From the NCBI GenBank assembly GCA_036490715.1, contig DASXDL010000044.1, positions 1 through 64,000 of the forward strand: a DNA stretch of 64,000 nt. Direction: 5' to 3'. The notes under the pieces were generated by a model, which saw only the letters and a list, made by a program, of their open reading frames with translations, was not told the origin of the DNA and did not search any database. This DNA comes from FEN-1191 sp036490715 (GTDB lineage: Bacteria; Pseudomonadota; Gammaproteobacteria; Steroidobacterales; Steroidobacteraceae). Shown in pieces: positions 1-7,360 of this stretch (position 1 is its first letter; each line of letters opens with the position of its first letter). The translations under genes were made by a program, and so were the position numbers.

Positions 1-129
1 ATCGGAGTCGTGGCTGATGGCGATGCTTCTTTGCGGCCGAGCAGGCACTGCTAAAACTGAATTCTGTCATAAAGTTATAGTGAACACCGAGAATGTAGTT
101 GAGATCATGAGCTGCGCGCGCGTGCCGCC

Positions 130-798
130 ATGACGGTGCAACTGCTGCCCACTGTAGAGGTGCAGACCGGACCCGATCCTGCCGCCAGCGTGATCTGGCT
201 GCACGGCCTGGGGGCCGACGGCCACGACTTCGAGCCGGCGGTGCCGGCACTGGTCGGGCGCGGCGGCGCCGCGCTGCGCTTCGTGTTTCCGCACGCGCCG
301 CTGCGTGCGGTGACGCTCAATAACGGCGCGCGCATGCGCGCCTGGTACGACATTCTGGGTTTCGATCGCCACGCGGCCCAGGATGAGGCCGGTATACGCG
401 CATCCGATCGGGCGGTTCGCGCCCTGATCGCGCGCGAAAACGAGCGCGGCATTGCGACCGAGCGCATCGTGCTGGCGGGCTTTTCCCAGGGCGGAGCCAT
501 GGCGCTATACACCGGCACGCGGCTGCCCGACCGCCTCGGCGGCATCATTGGACTGTCGTGCTATCTGTTGCTGGCCGAGCAGCTGTCGGCGGAGCGCAGC
601 AGCGCCAATCAAACGACGCCCATCTTCATGGCGCATGGTACTCAGGACACGGTGGTGAGCCCGCGACTCGGCGAGCAAACCCGGGGGCGACTCGAGGCCG
701 AGGGTTATGCGGTCGAGTGGCACAGCTATCCGATGGCGCACGCGGTGTGCGCGGAGGAACTGGCGGCGATTGCGGAGTTTCTGCACCGGGTGCTGTGA
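130..798 (+). CDS. alpha/beta-hydrolase esterase (carboxylesterase/phospholipase family)
   Basis: Serine esterase of the Abhydrolase_2 family (carboxylesterase / acyl-protein thioesterase-like), 222 residues, with no signal peptide and so probably cytoplasmic. The oxyanion-hole strand WLHGLGADGHDF is at residues 23-34. The nucleophile elbow GFSQGG at 117-122 makes Ser119 the nucleophile; Asp173 (in HGTQD) and His204 complete the triad. Length is usual for the family. The ATG at 130 leaves the normal short N-terminus; no strong ribosome-binding site precedes it. The next gene starts on the base after its stop, so the two are probably co-transcribed. The substrate cannot be told from sequence. 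Confidence 0.9.
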   Translation: MTVQLLPTVEVQTGPDPAASVIWLHGLGADGHDFEPAVPALVGRGGAALRFVFPHAPLRAVTLNNGARMRAWYDILGFDRHAAQDEAGIRASDRAVRALIARENERGIATERIVLAGFSQGGAMALYTGTRLPDRLGGIIGLSCYLLLAEQLSAERSSANQTTPIFMAHGTQDTVVSPRLGEQTRGRLEAEGYAVEWHSYPMAHAVCAEELAAIAEFLHRVL

Positions 799-1359
799 AT
801 GGAGCAGGTGCCGCCGGCCGCGCGGCCGCTGCGCCGCGAATCGCGCCTGACCATCGGCGCGCTGTTCAAGTCGGCGCTGGCGCGCGCCGACGGACCGGCC
901 GGCGCCCACTGCATCCATGAGCTGTGGATGCGGCATGAACCGCCGGCGCAGATTGAGGCCGCGCTCGGACAGCTGTGGGCGCAGGCCTCGGCCTCCATCC
1001 CGGAGTGGCTGCCAATGCGCTACATCGAGTGGCTGCCACTGGCGTATCAGGTGAGCGCGCGCTTTAAGGCCGACCGCGGCCGCAGCAATATCTATCTGGT
1101 GCTGCTCGACTACGCCGACCGCCAGGGCGAACCCTACGGGCTGTACGTGGGCATGAGCAGTTACGCCCCGGCGCGGCGATTCGACCAGCACAAGGCCGGC
1201 ATCCGGGCCGCGGGTAGCGTGCTCAAGCGTGGTCTGGAAGTGCTCACCGGTCCCACCTTGCATCTGCAGCGAATCGCCCGCGCCCAGGCGGCCGACATCG
1301 AACAGCAGCTGGCCGAGGCGCTGCGCCTGGAGGGCCTGCGGGTCCAGGGCGGTCACTGA
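799..1359 (+). CDS. GIY-YIG nuclease-like protein
   Basis: 186-residue soluble protein. The C-terminal half has the order of a GIY-YIG nuclease core: a strand NIYLVLLD (97-104), then GLYVGMSS (114-121), then an Arg (about 127) and a His (about 131) in ARRFDQHKAG. This matches the pattern in which a Tyr-Val/Ile-Gly strand is followed by a helix carrying Arg and His. The first motif is degenerate (IYLV rather than GIYxI), so catalytic activity is uncertain. The N-terminal 90 residues are not recognised. The ATG directly follows the TGA of the esterase, implying translational coupling, but no functional link is obvious. Confidence 0.6.
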   Translation: MEQVPPAARPLRRESRLTIGALFKSALARADGPAGAHCIHELWMRHEPPAQIEAALGQLWAQASASIPEWLPMRYIEWLPLAYQVSARFKADRGRSNIYLVLLDYADRQGEPYGLYVGMSSYAPARRFDQHKAGIRAAGSVLKRGLEVLTGPTLHLQRIARAQAADIEQQLAEALRLEGLRVQGGH

Positions 1360-1435
1360 GCTCTGCCAGGGCCTTATGGCCTGAGGCGCGCGCTGCTACA
1401 CTGTCGCTTACCGGGGATAGGTTGATTACGCAGCA

Positions 1436-1642
1436 GTGCACGAAGCACGCGATCGGGAGCAACCGAAGAACAAGGCCGAGGCGCCAGCGGGCGAGTCAGG
1501 CCAGCCGTTGCCGCCCGATTCCCAGCAGGATCTGCATCGCGAGCAACTCGCACAGGCGCAGCTGTTCTCGCAGCTGATGACCGCCAGCGTGCTGAGCGGC
1601 GACCTGCGTCTGATCCTTCATCCGCGCGCGCGCCGATCGTAG
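1436..1642 (+). CDS. possible small hydrophilic protein
   Basis: Weak call. A GTG at 1436 opens 68 codons of a charged, Gln/Glu-rich sequence ending in a more hydrophobic segment (about residues 42-60). It fills the otherwise empty gap between the GIY-YIG-like gene and the converging PhyH gene, whose 3' end it overlaps by 25 bases. A TACACT box at 1396-1401 and a purine-rich GGGGATAGG at 1413-1421 could serve expression. No family is recognised, and chance open frames of this size are common at this GC content. Confidence 0.25.
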   Translation: MHEARDREQPKNKAEAPAGESGQPLPPDSQQDLHREQLAQAQLFSQLMTASVLSGDLRLILHPRARRS

Positions 1643-2418
1643 ACGATCGGGAACCAGTCGCTGCGCAGTCGCTCACCGGCCTTCATGCCGTGACCGGGGT
1701 AGGGCGGCGAGGTCCGGCCCGGTCGCTCGACGTAGCGTGCATCATCACCGACCCAGCGCAGTGACAGTACCCGACGGCGCTGCGCCGCCGGATTGCCGCG
1801 GGCCCCATGCGCGGTACGAAAGTCGAACAGCACCGCGTCGCCGGGTTGCAGCGTCCATTCCAGCACCCGCAGTGAAGGATCGTTGTCCGGGTCAGGCACC
1901 GGACGATAGCTGCCGGTCGCGGCATAGAAATCGCTCTGATCCAGCCACCGTACCGGCAGGATCATCGACTCCCAGCGATGCGAGCCGGCCACCAGGCGCA
2001 GCGTGGCTTCGCGCACCGGGTCGACCGGAATCCAGAAACTGACCGTCTGGCTGCCCTCGACGAAGTAGTAGGGCGTGTCCTGGTGCCAGGGGGTGGGCTT
2101 CTGCGTTCCCGGCTCCTTCACCAGCACGTGATCGTGGAAAAACTGCGCGGTGTCCGAGCGCATGATCTGGGCGGCGGCCGCTGCCGCCGGCGAGTGCTCG
2201 ATCAGCCGACGAAATTCAGGGATGCGCTGCCAGTTGCAGTAGTCGTCGAAGAAGCTGCCCGCTTCGCCGTTCTGCACGCTCTGGGCCGCATACGGCCCGG
2301 GCTCGCGCAGATTGCGCTCGATGCCGGCGGCGATAATATCGACCCAGTCAGCGAACAGCCCGCGCAGGCACACCGCACCGTCGCGGCGAAACTCGTCAAT
2401 GTCGTGCGCGCCGAGCAT
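1618..2418 (-). CDS. phytanoyl-CoA dioxygenase (PhyH) family Fe(II)/2-oxoglutarate oxygenase
   Basis: 266-residue double-stranded beta-helix oxygenase of the PhyH family. The iron-binding HxD is His112/Asp114 (WHQDTPYY), the distal His is about 204 (TAHGARGN), and the Arg cluster at about 215-217 is placed to bind the 2-oxoglutarate carboxylate. PhyH-family enzymes hydroxylate aliphatic or amino-acid-like substrates. The start is 3 bases downstream of the ThDP enzyme stop (2422), so it is the last gene of a three-gene operon with that enzyme and an MFS transporter. The substrate is unknown; the neighbours suggest a 2-oxo acid or amino-acid-derived compound (inference). Confidence 0.88.
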   Translation of the reverse strand: MLGAHDIDEFRRDGAVCLRGLFADWVDIIAAGIERNLREPGPYAAQSVQNGEAGSFFDDYCNWQRIPEFRRLIEHSPAAAAAAQIMRSDTAQFFHDHVLVKEPGTQKPTPWHQDTPYYFVEGSQTVSFWIPVDPVREATLRLVAGSHRWESMILPVRWLDQSDFYAATGSYRPVPDPDNDPSLRVLEWTLQPGDAVLFDFRTAHGARGNPAAQRRRVLSLRWVGDDARYVERPGRTSPPYPGHGMKAGERLRSDWFPIVYDRRARG

Positions 2419-2421
2419 GCG

Positions 2422-4005
2422 CTAATCGGACGCCAGCTCAAGCACCAGCACCTGGCGCCGGCTGGCAAATTCACGCAGCGCGAGCTCGAGCGCATCGGCA
2501 GTTTCGATCAGTTGGTGGCGGTAGCCATAGGCGGCCGCCAGCAACGCAAAATCCGGCGGCTGCACATCGACGCCCTCGGGCTGGATCTGCGCGGCCAGCA
2601 TGGCGCTGCGGATTTCTCCGAAGCCGCGATTGTTCCAGATGATGATGGCGGTCCATGCATCCACCTCGCGCAGCACCGCCAGCTCGCCGAGCGAGAACTG
2701 CAGGCCGCCGTCACCGACCAGGCACACCACCGGCCGATCCGGCGCCGCCAGCCCGGCGCCGGTGGAGGCCGGCAACGCGTAGCCGAGCGTTCCATAGCCG
2801 GTCGCCGAGTTGAACCAGGATCCGGGCGTGGCGGCGGCAAAGGCCAGCAGGCCGGCGTAGACCATCTGGGTCGAATCGCCGACCAGCAGCGCGCGTGGCA
2901 GCGCGTCGCGAATCAGCTCCAGCAGTTGCAGCTGCGTGCGCATCGCCGGCGCGAGCGTGGCCAGCGCGCCGGTGCGCGCGGCGGCGGCCGCGGCCTCGCC
3001 GCGCTGCGGCCGCGGCGTCTCCAGGTCCAGGCGCAGCAGTGCGCGCAAGGTCGCCGCCGAATCGCCTTGCAGGCCGAGGCGCGCGGGCGCGTTGCGCCGC
3101 AGTTGCGCGGCGTCGATGTCGATCCGGATCAGATTCGGCGGCGGCGGAAATTCGCTCAGCCCATACATGTCGAAATCGGTAGGGCCAATCTCGGTGCCGA
3201 CCGCGAGCACCAGGTCGGCGCCGGCGATCAGCGCGCGCACCGGCGCGAGCGACGGACTCATCGGTACCGCCAGCGGGTGCTCCGGCGGCAGCAGCCCGCG
3301 GCCATTGCTGGTCATCACCAGCGGCGCACCCAGAAGTTCCACCAGCTGCCTAAGTTCGGTCGCCGCGCGCACCGCGCCGCCTCCGGCCAGCACCACCGGC
3401 CGCGCGGCCGCACGCAGCTGCTGCGCTGCGGCCGTGAGCGCTATTGGGTCTGCGGTCGGGGCCTTAGCCGGGCGGCCGGGTAACGCGAGCGCCGCAGCAT
3501 CGGCCGCCAGAAGGTTCAGCGGAATCTCGATGTACACCGGCCGCGGCCGCGCGGCGGCAAACAGCGAGAATGCTTGCGTCAGCGCGCCCGGCAGCTCATC
3601 CGGGTCGGCGATGGCGTAGCTGGCGCCGGTGAGCGCGGCGGCCAAGCCACGCTGATCGAGCAGCTCGTGCAGGAAGCCACGGCCACTGCCGGCTTCGCCT
3701 GGACGGTTCTGGCTGGCGATGACCAGTATCGGAATCGAATCGCCATAGGCCTGGCCGATCGCGGTGGCGATATTGCTGACGCCAGGGCCGCTGATGGTGA
3801 AGCACACGCCGGGCCGGCCCGAAACGCGCGCGTAGCCATCGGCCATGAAGCCCAGACCCTGCTCGTGGCGGCCGGTGACATGCCGCAGCGATGCGCCGTG
3901 AAGGCCGCGGTAGAGCTCGAGGTTGTGCATGCCTGGAATGCCGAACACGTGGCGAACCCCGGCCGACTCCAGCGCCTGCACCAGATAGCGACCCAGGGTT
4001 CTCAT
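2422..4005 (-). CDS. thiamine-diphosphate-dependent enzyme, AruI / acetolactate synthase-like
   Basis: 527-residue ThDP enzyme with N-terminal Pyr, central TPP_enzyme_M and C-terminal PP domains. The catalytic Glu is Glu48 (GRHEQGLGFMADGYAR), and the Mg/ThDP motif GDG...NN spans about 431-459. The N-terminal signature FGIPGMHNLELYRGL resembles 5-guanidino-2-oxopentanoate decarboxylase (AruI) and related 2-oxo acid decarboxylases more than classical IlvB; that assignment is from memory of the family. The ATG at 4005 overlaps the TGA of the upstream MFS gene (ATGA), which sets the start although the frame stays open further upstream. Probably decarboxylates or carboligates a 2-oxo acid taken up by the MFS protein. 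Confidence 0.85.
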   Translation of the reverse strand: MRTLGRYLVQALESAGVRHVFGIPGMHNLELYRGLHGASLRHVTGRHEQGLGFMADGYARVSGRPGVCFTISGPGVSNIATAIGQAYGDSIPILVIASQNRPGEAGSGRGFLHELLDQRGLAAALTGASYAIADPDELPGALTQAFSLFAAARPRPVYIEIPLNLLAADAAALALPGRPAKAPTADPIALTAAAQQLRAAARPVVLAGGGAVRAATELRQLVELLGAPLVMTSNGRGLLPPEHPLAVPMSPSLAPVRALIAGADLVLAVGTEIGPTDFDMYGLSEFPPPPNLIRIDIDAAQLRRNAPARLGLQGDSAATLRALLRLDLETPRPQRGEAAAAAARTGALATLAPAMRTQLQLLELIRDALPRALLVGDSTQMVYAGLLAFAAATPGSWFNSATGYGTLGYALPASTGAGLAAPDRPVVCLVGDGGLQFSLGELAVLREVDAWTAIIIWNNRGFGEIRSAMLAAQIQPEGVDVQPPDFALLAAAYGYRHQLIETADALELALREFASRRQVLVLELASD

Positions 4006-5216
4006 TCGCTCCACACCAGCGGCTCGACCTTCGGAATCAGCAGGCCCCAGGCGGCCGCGCCGGCAAAGGTGATGGCCCCGGCGACCAGGAACGCCCAGTC
4101 GTAGCGGCCGAATCGATCGACTATCAGGCCGGTGGCATACGGGGCGACGATGCCGGCGAGGTTGCCGAAGAAGTTCTGCACGCCGACCCACTGACTGGCG
4201 GCGCGCGGACCGGCCAGCGTTTGCGCGATGTTGTAGACCGGCCCGGACTCGATACCGACAAACAGCGCCGACAACAGCAGGCTCGGGATCGCCAGCGTGG
4301 GTGACAGGGCGCACACGATCAGACACAGGCCGACGCCGATCTGTCCGTAGACCACGAAAGCCTTGCGCACGAAATTTACCGCGGCGCCGCGCGCGATCAT
4401 GCGATCCGAGTACCAGCCGCCGCCAACGCAGCTGACTGCCGCGATGGTGTAGAACAGCAGCCCGCCGACGATCCCCATCTGGCCGATCGACAGGCCGCGC
4501 ACCTTGACCAGATAGGTGGGCAGCCAGCTGATCAGGAAGTAGAACGAGTAGTTCGAGGAGAAGTGGCCCAGGAACGCGCCCCAGGCGGCCCGCCGCCGCA
4601 GCATCTCCCGGTACGGCGGCGGTGCCGGTCGCGACACCGGAGCGGCAGCGGCCGAGGCAAATCGCATCCACGGCCACAACCACAGCAGCGACAGCATGCC
4701 AAACACCAGGAACGAGGCCTGCCAGCCAAAGCGGGCGGCAATCAGCGAGCCGGCGAAGGTACCGATCGCCGGCCCGATCGTCAGTCCCACCGCCATCCAG
4801 CCGTTGGCCGCGCCGCGCCGCTGCTCAGGCACCTGCTGCGCGAACAGGCGCGAACTGCCCGGGAAGATCACGCTTTCGCCCAATCCCAGCACCAATCGCA
4901 GCAGCAGCAACGACGCGAAACCGGTGGCCAGCGCGGTCGCCGCGGTGGTCAGCGACCAAACCGCCACGCCCACGGCCAGCAGCCAATAGACATTGCCGCG
5001 CTCGCACAGCCAGCCGGCCAGCAGCTGCGCCGGCGCATAGGTGAAGTAGAACGCCGACAGCAGCAGTCCGAGCTGCGCATTCGACAGTCCCAGATGATCG
5101 ATCAGCAGCGGACCGACCGTGGCCAGATTGCCGCGATCGACGTAGTTGACCAACAGCAACGCCGTCATCAGCGCGATCAGCCAGCTGACGTGATCGAACG
5201 TTGCGCGCGGCCTCAT
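4002..5216 (-). CDS. MFS transporter (anion:cation symporter-like)
   Basis: 404-residue major facilitator with about 12 hydrophobic segments. The first helix carries NYVDRGNLATVGPLL, a pattern typical of the anion:cation symporter (ACS) family that imports organic anions such as sugar acids and aromatic or dicarboxylic acids. The motif RLVLGLGESVIFPGSSR at about residues 110-126 also fits that family. It is the first gene of the MFS / ThDP enzyme / PhyH operon, and its stop overlaps the next start by 4 bases. Substrate inferred only as an organic acid. Confidence 0.9.
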   Translation of the reverse strand: MRPRATFDHVSWLIALMTALLLVNYVDRGNLATVGPLLIDHLGLSNAQLGLLLSAFYFTYAPAQLLAGWLCERGNVYWLLAVGVAVWSLTTAATALATGFASLLLLRLVLGLGESVIFPGSSRLFAQQVPEQRRGAANGWMAVGLTIGPAIGTFAGSLIAARFGWQASFLVFGMLSLLWLWPWMRFASAAAAPVSRPAPPPYREMLRRRAAWGAFLGHFSSNYSFYFLISWLPTYLVKVRGLSIGQMGIVGGLLFYTIAAVSCVGGGWYSDRMIARGAAVNFVRKAFVVYGQIGVGLCLIVCALSPTLAIPSLLLSALFVGIESGPVYNIAQTLAGPRAASQWVGVQNFFGNLAGIVAPYATGLIVDRFGRYDWAFLVAGAITFAGAAAWGLLIPKVEPLVWSE

Positions 5217-5248
5217 CGGGCAGCACCGTGGCCGGATGGCATGAAGGC

Positions 5249-5971
5249 TCAGTCCCTGGGCGGCTGCATGGTGGTCAACTGCGCGGATACCACGCCCTTG
5301 AGATCGCCGATGGCGGTCACCAGCGATTCCATGTTGCCGCGCCCCCGCAGCCTCAGGCGCAGCGCCGGGTGCTCCGGATCCTCAGACGCATCGTCGTGGT
5401 TCACCATGAATTGATGGACGCTAAAGCCGCTGCCGGTACAAAGCCGCGTGATCTCATGCACCGCACCCTTCCCAGCCCGATAGCGGATCAGCAGCTCGGC
5501 CTGCACCGACAGTATCCGATGGGTAAGGCCGGTGTAGCCATACATGATCAGAAAATGCGCTCCGGTGACGAACAGCGCCAACACCGGCAGGCCTGCGCCG
5601 CAGGCCATGCCGACGGCGGCGGTGAGCCAGATGGTTGCGGCCGTGGTCAGACCGCGCACCACGTCGCGCTGAACGAAAATCAGGCCGCCGCCGATGAAAC
5701 CGATTCCCGACACGATCTGCGCCGCGATGCGCGAAGGATCGAGCACCACGAGCTGGGTCTGCAGCACGTTATTAAAGCCGTATTTGGATACCAGCATGAT
5801 CAGCGCGGCCGCGACGCCGACCAACGTATGGGTACGCAGCCCGGCGCTCCTGACGCGAAATTCTCGCTCCAGTCCGATGAGGGAGGACAGCAGCAGCGCC
5901 AGCGCCAGCTGCGCCAGTTGCAGGCCGGTCTGACCATGGCCTTCGGTTGACAGCCATTCGATCGGATGCAT
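5249..5971 (-). CDS. MgtC/SapB family membrane protein
   Basis: 240-residue inner-membrane protein. The N-terminal 140 residues form the MgtC domain: LIGLEREFRVRSAGLRTH near residue 33, then SGIGFIGGGLIFVQRD and GLTTAATIWLTAAVGMACG, which are the conserved family blocks. A soluble C-terminal domain of about 90 residues with an ACT-like appearance follows. Family members modulate virulence, Mg2+ limitation responses or F-type ATPase activity; which applies here is not visible. It ends 32 bases from the MFS start on the same strand and is divergent from the MscS gene. Confidence 0.9.
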   Translation of the reverse strand: MHPIEWLSTEGHGQTGLQLAQLALALLLSSLIGLEREFRVRSAGLRTHTLVGVAAALIMLVSKYGFNNVLQTQLVVLDPSRIAAQIVSGIGFIGGGLIFVQRDVVRGLTTAATIWLTAAVGMACGAGLPVLALFVTGAHFLIMYGYTGLTHRILSVQAELLIRYRAGKGAVHEITRLCTGSGFSVHQFMVNHDDASEDPEHPALRLRLRGRGNMESLVTAIGDLKGVVSAQLTTMQPPRD

Positions 5972-6136
5972 CGCGAGTACTCCGCAAGCCCCGGGGCGGC
6001 AAGGATCGCGCGGCGCAAATCAATGCACAAGCAGGCACGACCAGGGCCGGCGCAGTCCGACAGCGTCGGCAGCGCTGGGCTGGCGGCGGGCGCCATAGGC
6101 GTGCGGCACAGTGGGCGCCATCAAGGAGATTCGGGC

Positions 6137-6973
6137 ATGAATGAGCTGACCTCTGGTGAGCACGACCTGCTGTCGCGGCTGCGGCCCGACAGCCCGCTCG
6201 GCGCGCTGGTGTACCTGGTGTTGTTCATCGTACTGGCGCTGGTGTTGTCGCGCGGCTTGCGCGCCGCGGTGCATGCCGCCATGTCGCGCCAGGCGCACAT
6301 CGATCGCACCACCATCAGCTTCGCGCAGCAGTTCGGTTCGGGGTGCATCTGGGTGGTGATGCTGATCCTGTACGCGCATCTGATTCCGGTGCTGCGCGCC
6401 ATGGGTACCGCGCTGCTGGCCGGGGCCAGCATCGCGTCGGTCATCATTGGCCTGGCGGCCCAAAGTACCCTCGGCAATTTGGTGGCCGGCATCGCGATGA
6501 CGATCTACCGCCCATTCCGGCTCGGCGACACGCTGCAACTGGCCGCGCCCACCGGCACCGAGATCGGCACGGTCGAGATGATTTCACTCGGTTATACCAC
6601 CATGCGCACACCCGACGGGCGCCTGGTGGTACTGCCCAATAGCATCGCCGCCAGCCAGGTGCTCATCAATCTGAGCCGCACCTTCACACCCGGCCAGATG
6701 TCGATCAGCATTCGCGTCAGTCGCGACGCCGACCTGGACGCCGCCTGCAAGCTCGCCATCGAGGTCGCCGCCGAGTCGGTCGGCCGCGAGGCCGTGGCCG
6801 GCTGCTTCCTGATGCGCATGGAGGCGACGCTGGCGGTGCTGGAACTGCGCTTTCGGGTGCCCGATCTGGGCAAGCGCGATACGCTGCGCTCGACGCTCGT
6901 GGCCCGGCTGGCCCAGCGCTTCGCCCAGGCGCAGCTGGCCGCTTCGGCCAGCGAGCCGGCCGGCTTTGCCTGA
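6137..6973 (+). CDS. small-conductance mechanosensitive channel (MscS family)
   Basis: 278-residue MscS-type channel. Two or three N-terminal membrane helices precede the pore-lining helix LLAGASIASVIIGLAAQSTLGN (about residues 95-116), which is directly followed by the beta-domain start GNLVAGIAMTIYRPFRLGD. A C-terminal alpha/beta vestibule domain follows. The ATG at 6137 is chosen over an upstream in-frame ATG because AAGGAGAT lies 8-15 bases before it. Length is close to the minimal E. coli MscS. It opens under membrane tension to release solutes in hypo-osmotic shock. Confidence 0.92.
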   Translation: MNELTSGEHDLLSRLRPDSPLGALVYLVLFIVLALVLSRGLRAAVHAAMSRQAHIDRTTISFAQQFGSGCIWVVMLILYAHLIPVLRAMGTALLAGASIASVIIGLAAQSTLGNLVAGIAMTIYRPFRLGDTLQLAAPTGTEIGTVEMISLGYTTMRTPDGRLVVLPNSIAASQVLINLSRTFTPGQMSISIRVSRDADLDAACKLAIEVAAESVGREAVAGCFLMRMEATLAVLELRFRVPDLGKRDTLRSTLVARLAQRFAQAQLAASASEPAGFA

Positions 6974-7029
6974 CGCTGGCGTATATTTGGGCCTCGAGCC
7001 AAACAATTCGATGCCAGGAGGGAAGCATC

Positions 7030-7335
7030 ATGCGCATGCTGCTGACTGTCACGATTCCCAATGAGCCGTGCAGCGCGCTCATCAGGTCCGGCAAGTTCGC
7101 CCCGTTGATGAAAAAGATCATGGACGACATCAAGCCCGAGGCCGCCTACTTCACCGAACAGGACGGGACCCGCGGGGCCATTCTGGTGGTCGAGGTGGGC
7201 GATCCATCGCGTATACCGGCGCTGGCGGAGCCGTTCTTCCTCGGCTTGAACGCGCAATGCCGCTTTCGCATCTGCATGACGCCGGCCGACCTGGGCAAGT
7301 CGCAGATCGACGATTTGGCCAAACGCTGGGGCTAG
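7030..7335 (+). CDS. small conserved protein of unknown function
   Basis: 101-residue soluble protein with a strong ribosome-binding site (AGGAGGGA at 7017-7024). It starts RMLLTVTIPNEPC and contains the block YFTEQDGTRGAILVVEV (about 38-54), suggesting a small alpha/beta ferredoxin-like (muconolactone-isomerase/DUF3303-type) fold; similar proteins are sometimes labelled panthothenate synthetase, a name I would not trust. It stands alone between mscS and the convergent M13 peptidase. Function unknown. Confidence 0.75.
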   Translation: MRMLLTVTIPNEPCSALIRSGKFAPLMKKIMDDIKPEAAYFTEQDGTRGAILVVEVGDPSRIPALAEPFFLGLNAQCRFRICMTPADLGKSQIDDLAKRWG

Positions 7336-7360
7336 CAGCTCACCGCCGCGTGCGCGCGTG

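Noticed and set aside
1..133. Open frame from the left edge ending at 133 (frame 2)
   Set aside because: 44 codons with no recognisable C-terminus; overlaps the esterase ATG. It may be the tail of an upstream gene but cannot be supported.
1978..3483. Long plus-strand open frame antisense to the PhyH and ThDP genes
   Set aside because: Arg/Gln/His-rich product with no family, typical of the complement of GC-rich coding DNA; the opposite strand encodes complete recognisable enzymes.
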